Origin: DATHBD01 sp035296325
GTDB lineage: Bacteria > Actinomycetota > Actinomycetes > Mycobacteriales > Micromonosporaceae
Length of the DNA stretch: 5,283 bases
Assembly (NCBI GenBank): GCA_035296325.1
Contig: DATHBD010000066.1
Location: 1 to 5,283 of the forward strand
Reading direction: 5' to 3'
Part shown: one piece after another, positions 5,126 through 5,283 of the stretch
Layout of the letters: every line of letters starts with the position of its first letter
Numbering within the stretch: the stretch's first letter is position 1
The notes under the pieces: generated by a model
Told to the model about the DNA's origin: nothing
The model's database searches: none
What the model saw: only the letters and a program-made list of their open reading frames with translations
Position numbers and translations under genes: made by a program

Positions 5126-5283
5126 TACTGCAACGGCACTTAAGCTTGTTCTTTAACCTTTGCGTTGCTTACGGGCGGTGATGCTGAGGTCGCGTTTGAT
5201 GGTTTTGCCGACGTCGTGGCGGGGTGCGGGTCGGCGGTTTCGTGAGCCTGGTGGGCGTCCGGGGCCGGCGGTGGTGGGTTTCG
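5126..5283 (-). mobile_element. Terminal part of an insertion sequence, probably IS701 family
   Basis: From about 5126 (TACTGCAACGGCACTTAAG) the sequence is foreign to the DUF488 gene. It holds a 27-base non-coding end followed by the 3' end of a transposase gene on the minus strand. The element continues past the right edge, so its other inverted repeat cannot be compared. The IS701 assignment rests on the YTAR-type target and the style of the transposase C-terminus. Confidence 0.6.
5153..5283 (-). CDS. C-terminal end of a DDE-type IS transposase (partial)
   Basis: The minus-strand frame enters from the right edge and ends at TAA (5153-5155). Its last 42 or so residues include GPGRPPGSRNRRPAPRHDVG, followed by KTIKRDLSITARKQRKG. 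This basic, proline-rich tail with the GRPPGSxNRRPAPRxDVGK pattern is typical of the C-terminus of a common group of actinomycete IS701/IS4-like transposases. The catalytic DDE residues lie outside the window, so whether the transposase is intact is unknown. Confidence 0.7.
   Translation of the reverse strand, partial: KPTTAGPGRPPGSRNRRPAPRHDVGKTIKRDLSITARKQRKG

Noticed and set aside
1..5283. CRISPR array, tRNA or rRNA genes
   Set aside because: No regularly spaced repeats, cloverleaf with CCA-type end, or conserved rRNA segments were seen on either strand.

Overview
The window is GC-rich DNA with strong G/C third-position bias, GTG and TTG starts, and AGGAGG-type ribosome binding sites. This points to an actinomycete (Streptomyces, Micromonospora or Frankia type), although nothing here fixes the genus. 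It looks like an accessory or defence-island segment: a compact core of four intact genes flanked on both sides by transposase sequence and broken genes.

Left flank (1-764): a minus-strand reading frame running off the left edge (possibly the N-terminus of an IS66-like transposase), a small unrecognised minus-strand gene (197-553), and about 200 bases with no convincing gene.

Core (765-4339): a minus-strand 304-residue protein of a conserved but uncharacterised actinobacterial type, with a possible helix-turn-helix N-terminal half. It starts at a TTG codon behind a strong Shine-Dalgarno sequence. It is divergent from a 384-residue plus-strand protein. In that protein an N-terminal PUA/EVE-like domain, of the kind that precedes Mrr-type restriction nucleases, is joined to a C-terminal HEPN domain with an intact R-X4-H RNase motif. 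This is the most interesting gene here, a candidate one-gene defence effector that senses modified nucleic acid and cuts RNA. Facing it tail to tail, only 9 bases away, is a minus-strand two-gene operon: a ParA/Soj-type ATPase and a small downstream partner with a SAP-like C-terminal fold, overlapping by 11 bases.

Right flank (4440-5283): a degenerate IS3-family element (decayed orfA plus the start of orfB, with several compensating indels), then a DUF488 gene cut off after about 55 codons by an insertion sequence. The 3' end of that IS's transposase enters from the right edge on the minus strand. The junction sits on TTAG, which fits the YTAR target of the IS701 family.

How the genes may work together is inference. 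The 304-residue protein could regulate the divergent EVE-like/HEPN effector from the shared 181-base intergenic region. The ParA/SAP pair could be a separate partition-like or surveillance module. The sequence alone does not show that the four core genes form one system.
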